Shown here in pieces: positions 50,537 to 51,808 of a stretch of 51,808 bases of DNA. The position numbers and the translations under genes are program-made. The notes under the pieces were generated by a model, which saw only the letters and a list, made by a program, of their open reading frames with translations, had not been told where the DNA came from and made no database searches. Source of the stretch: Actinacidiphila bryophytorum (GTDB lineage: Bacteria; Actinomycetota; Actinomycetes; Streptomycetales; Streptomycetaceae); NCBI RefSeq assembly GCF_016916835.1, contig NZ_JAFFIX010000035.1, positions 1 to 51,808 on the forward strand. The letters run 5' to 3'. How positions within the stretch are numbered: the first letter of the stretch is position 1; each line of letters opens with the position of its first letter.

Positions 50537-50698
50537 GGCCTGTCGTTTGGATCTCCGTGGGGGAAGGAGCGGTGTTCGGTGCGTGCAGCTGCAAGGCGGA
50601 GGAGGGAGGCGACGCGGAGCGTCGTCGACCGACGACAACGCGGCAGATGTGCGTGCCGGGCGCGGCGACGCCGCGGAGATCCAAACGACAGGCCCTAG
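50533..50698. mobile_element. MITE-like element with 25-bp terminal inverted repeats
   Basis: Perfect 25-base inverted repeats at 50533-50557 and 50674-50698, beginning CTAGGGCCTGTCGTTTGGAT, bound a 166-base element with no ORF of its own. The outermost CTAG may include a TA target duplication, as with IS630/mariner-type elements, and the GGGCCTGTCGTTTGGAT end is familiar from Streptomyces transposon-derived repeats. The stop codons of both flanking convergent genes lie in its terminal CTAG sequences. Confidence 0.85.
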
Positions 50699-51723
50699 GC
50701 CTCCCGCAGGGACCGCGACAGGCCGAAGTCGCGCAGCAGGCCGTTGTCGATGAACCGGGTCACGGCGGAGATGCGGTCCCCCGACAGCGTCAGCACCATC
50801 AGCCCGTGCCCGTGCACGATCGCCGAGCCGCGGTCACGCCGGTAGAAGCCGAACGCCGGCTGCCCGTTCGCCCGCACGGGCAGCAGCACGAAACTGCGGC
50901 CACCGCTGAGCACGACGGTCCGCAGGAAGTTCCCGACCGCCTCGTGCCCCTGGTACTCCATCTCCAGCGGCGGCATCGTCAGCCACACGTCGTCGGTGAG
51001 CAGCGCCACGATCGCCTCGACGTCCCCCGCCTCGAAGGCCCGCGTGAAGGCCTCGACCACCCGCCGCTCCCGCGCCGACCCGGGCAGCGGCGCCTGCTCC
51101 CGGTCGGCCTCGGGCAGCTCAGCCGCCAGCCTGGCGCGCGCCCGCTGCAGCGCGTTGTTCACCGCGTTCTCCGTGGCGTCCAGCATCCCGGCGACCTCGG
51201 CGGCCCTGAACCCCAGCACGTCCCGCAGCACCAGGGCGGCCCGCTGCCGCGGCGGCAGCTGCTGCAACCCCGACAGGAAGGCCAGCGACACCGCCTCCCT
51301 GGTCTCGTACCGCGCCTCAGGCCCGGGCGCCCGGTCCGGCAGGTCGGCCAGCAGCGAGTCCGGATACGGCTCCAGCCACTCCGGCTCCGCGCGGCTGCGG
51401 GTCGGCTCAGGCAACGGCGCCGCATGCGTCACGGACTCCGACTCCCGCTGCCGGCGCCGCTCCCCGGCCCGCAGGGCGTTCAGGCAGCGGTTGGTGGCGA
51501 TCCGGTAGAGCCAGGTCCGCATCGACGCCCGGCCCTCGAAGCCGTCGAGCCCGCGCCAGGCGGCGAGCAGCGTCTCCTGCAGCAGGTCCTCCGCATCCTG
51601 CAACGACCCGAGGATGCGGTAGCAGTGCACCTGCAGCTCCCGCCGGTACGGCTCGGTCAGCTCCCGGAACGCTTCCCCGTCCCCCGCCCGCGCCAACTCC
51701 AGCACCTCAGCCGTGTCAGCCAT
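50695..51723 (-). CDS. ECF sigma factor with SnoaL-like C-terminal domain
   Basis: 342 aa. Region 2 (about 15-85) includes YRILGSLQDAEDLLQETLLA and ASMRTWLYRIATNRCLNALR; region 4 (about 150-200) has LPPRQRAALVLRDVLGFRAA and TENAVNNALQRARARL. From about 220 on, a SnoaL/NTF2-like domain (VVEAFTRAFEAGDVEAIVAL, DDVWLTMPPLEMEYQG) replaces an anti-sigma partner, as in SigG/SigJ-type extended ECF factors. No anti-sigma gene is adjacent. GAGGAGGG precedes the ATG. The C-terminal domain may sense a ligand or hold the factor inactive. Confidence 0.92.
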   Translation of the reverse strand: MADTAEVLELARAGDGEAFRELTEPYRRELQVHCYRILGSLQDAEDLLQETLLAAWRGLDGFEGRASMRTWLYRIATNRCLNALRAGERRRQRESESVTHAAPLPEPTRSRAEPEWLEPYPDSLLADLPDRAPGPEARYETREAVSLAFLSGLQQLPPRQRAALVLRDVLGFRAAEVAGMLDATENAVNNALQRARARLAAELPEADREQAPLPGSARERRVVEAFTRAFEAGDVEAIVALLTDDVWLTMPPLEMEYQGHEAVGNFLRTVVLSGGRSFVLLPVRANGQPAFGFYRRDRGSAIVHGHGLMVLTLSGDRISAVTRFIDNGLLRDFGLSRSLREA

Positions 51724-51808
51724 GTCGGCCCTCCTCAGACCCGCGCCACGTCCATCCTCACGTGTACGGACACCGCTCGCACGCGAAAGTAACCGCCCGG
51801 CGGTGGGC
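51724..51808. other. Upstream region of the sigma factor gene at window end
   Basis: 85 bases with no ORF. It holds the sigma factor's ribosome-binding site and probably its promoter. I could not assign -35 and -10 boxes with confidence. Confidence 0.4.

Noticed and set aside
50542..50690. A gene inside the MITE-like element
   Set aside because: Frames across it are short, have no ribosome-binding context tied to a conserved product, and run out into the flanking genes.

Overview
The window is high-GC actinobacterial DNA and almost certainly comes from a Streptomyces or close Streptomycetaceae relative. Evidence: strong third-position GC, many GTG starts and ATGA/GTGA gene overlaps, mycothiol synthase, a GlnR that is nearly textbook Streptomyces, DUF3099 and DUF1416 proteins, Tat lipoproteins, and PHO-box control of pstS. 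From memory, the gene order from the sulfurtransferase through glnR, mshD, ppk, pst, pit and the type IV secretion-like locus is collinear with the S. coelicolor core chromosome (roughly SCO4165 down to about SCO4126). I could not check this by search. Layout: (1) 1-2.6 kb holds a minus-strand operon of Pro-rich, single-pass membrane paralogues, cut off at the window edge inside a poly-Pro coding tract that appears as poly-G, followed by a DsrE protein and a DUF3099 protein. (2) 2.7-7.7 kb, minus strand: DUF1416 protein, sulfurtransferase and a tiny Cys-containing leader peptide (a likely cysteine-responsive attenuator), then an LmeA-like lipid-binding protein, a MoaD/ThiS protein with a membrane protein, and an alpha/beta hydrolase. 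(3) 7.7-15.5 kb, plus strand: glnR, a leaderless LacI-type regulator gene, an HtrA-like protease with an MprAB-like two-component pair, an MFS carrier and mshD. (4) 16-26.5 kb is a phosphate block: ppk-CHAD-Nudix for polyphosphate, the PHO-boxed pstSCAB operon, and on the opposite strand DUF47-pit. (5) 26.6-31.2 kb: csoR with a clear operator, two small conserved-looking ORFs, a lipoprotein, a Tat-exported bicovalent flavin oxidase and a PAP2 phosphatase. (6) 31.4-40.1 kb is a complete-looking chromosomal type IV secretion-like locus: transglycosylase/NlpC, VirB2-, VirB8- and VirB6-like proteins, a PrgI/SCO6880-like protein, a VirB4 ATPase and a VirD4-like protein with a ruined Walker A. No relaxase is present. 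(7) 40.3-42.9 kb is a tightly coupled pair: a TROVE/Ro60-like vWA protein and a conserved protein with a C-terminal helix-turn-helix. This is the best candidate here for an undescribed system. (8) 43-51.8 kb is accessory metabolism and regulation: a divergent D-2-hydroxyacid dehydrogenase and CUT1 sugar ABC importer with operator palindromes and a LacI regulator, a MarR/quinone-reductase divergon, a 166-bp MITE-like element placed exactly between two stop codons, and an ECF sigma factor with a SnoaL-like tail. A dispersed repeat built on GGGGCGCGGGGAACTGCGCG and its inverted copy fills the long intergenic gaps near 9.7, 15.7 and 20.1 kb and recurs at 42.9 kb. No rRNA, tRNA, CRISPR array or phage gene was recognised.
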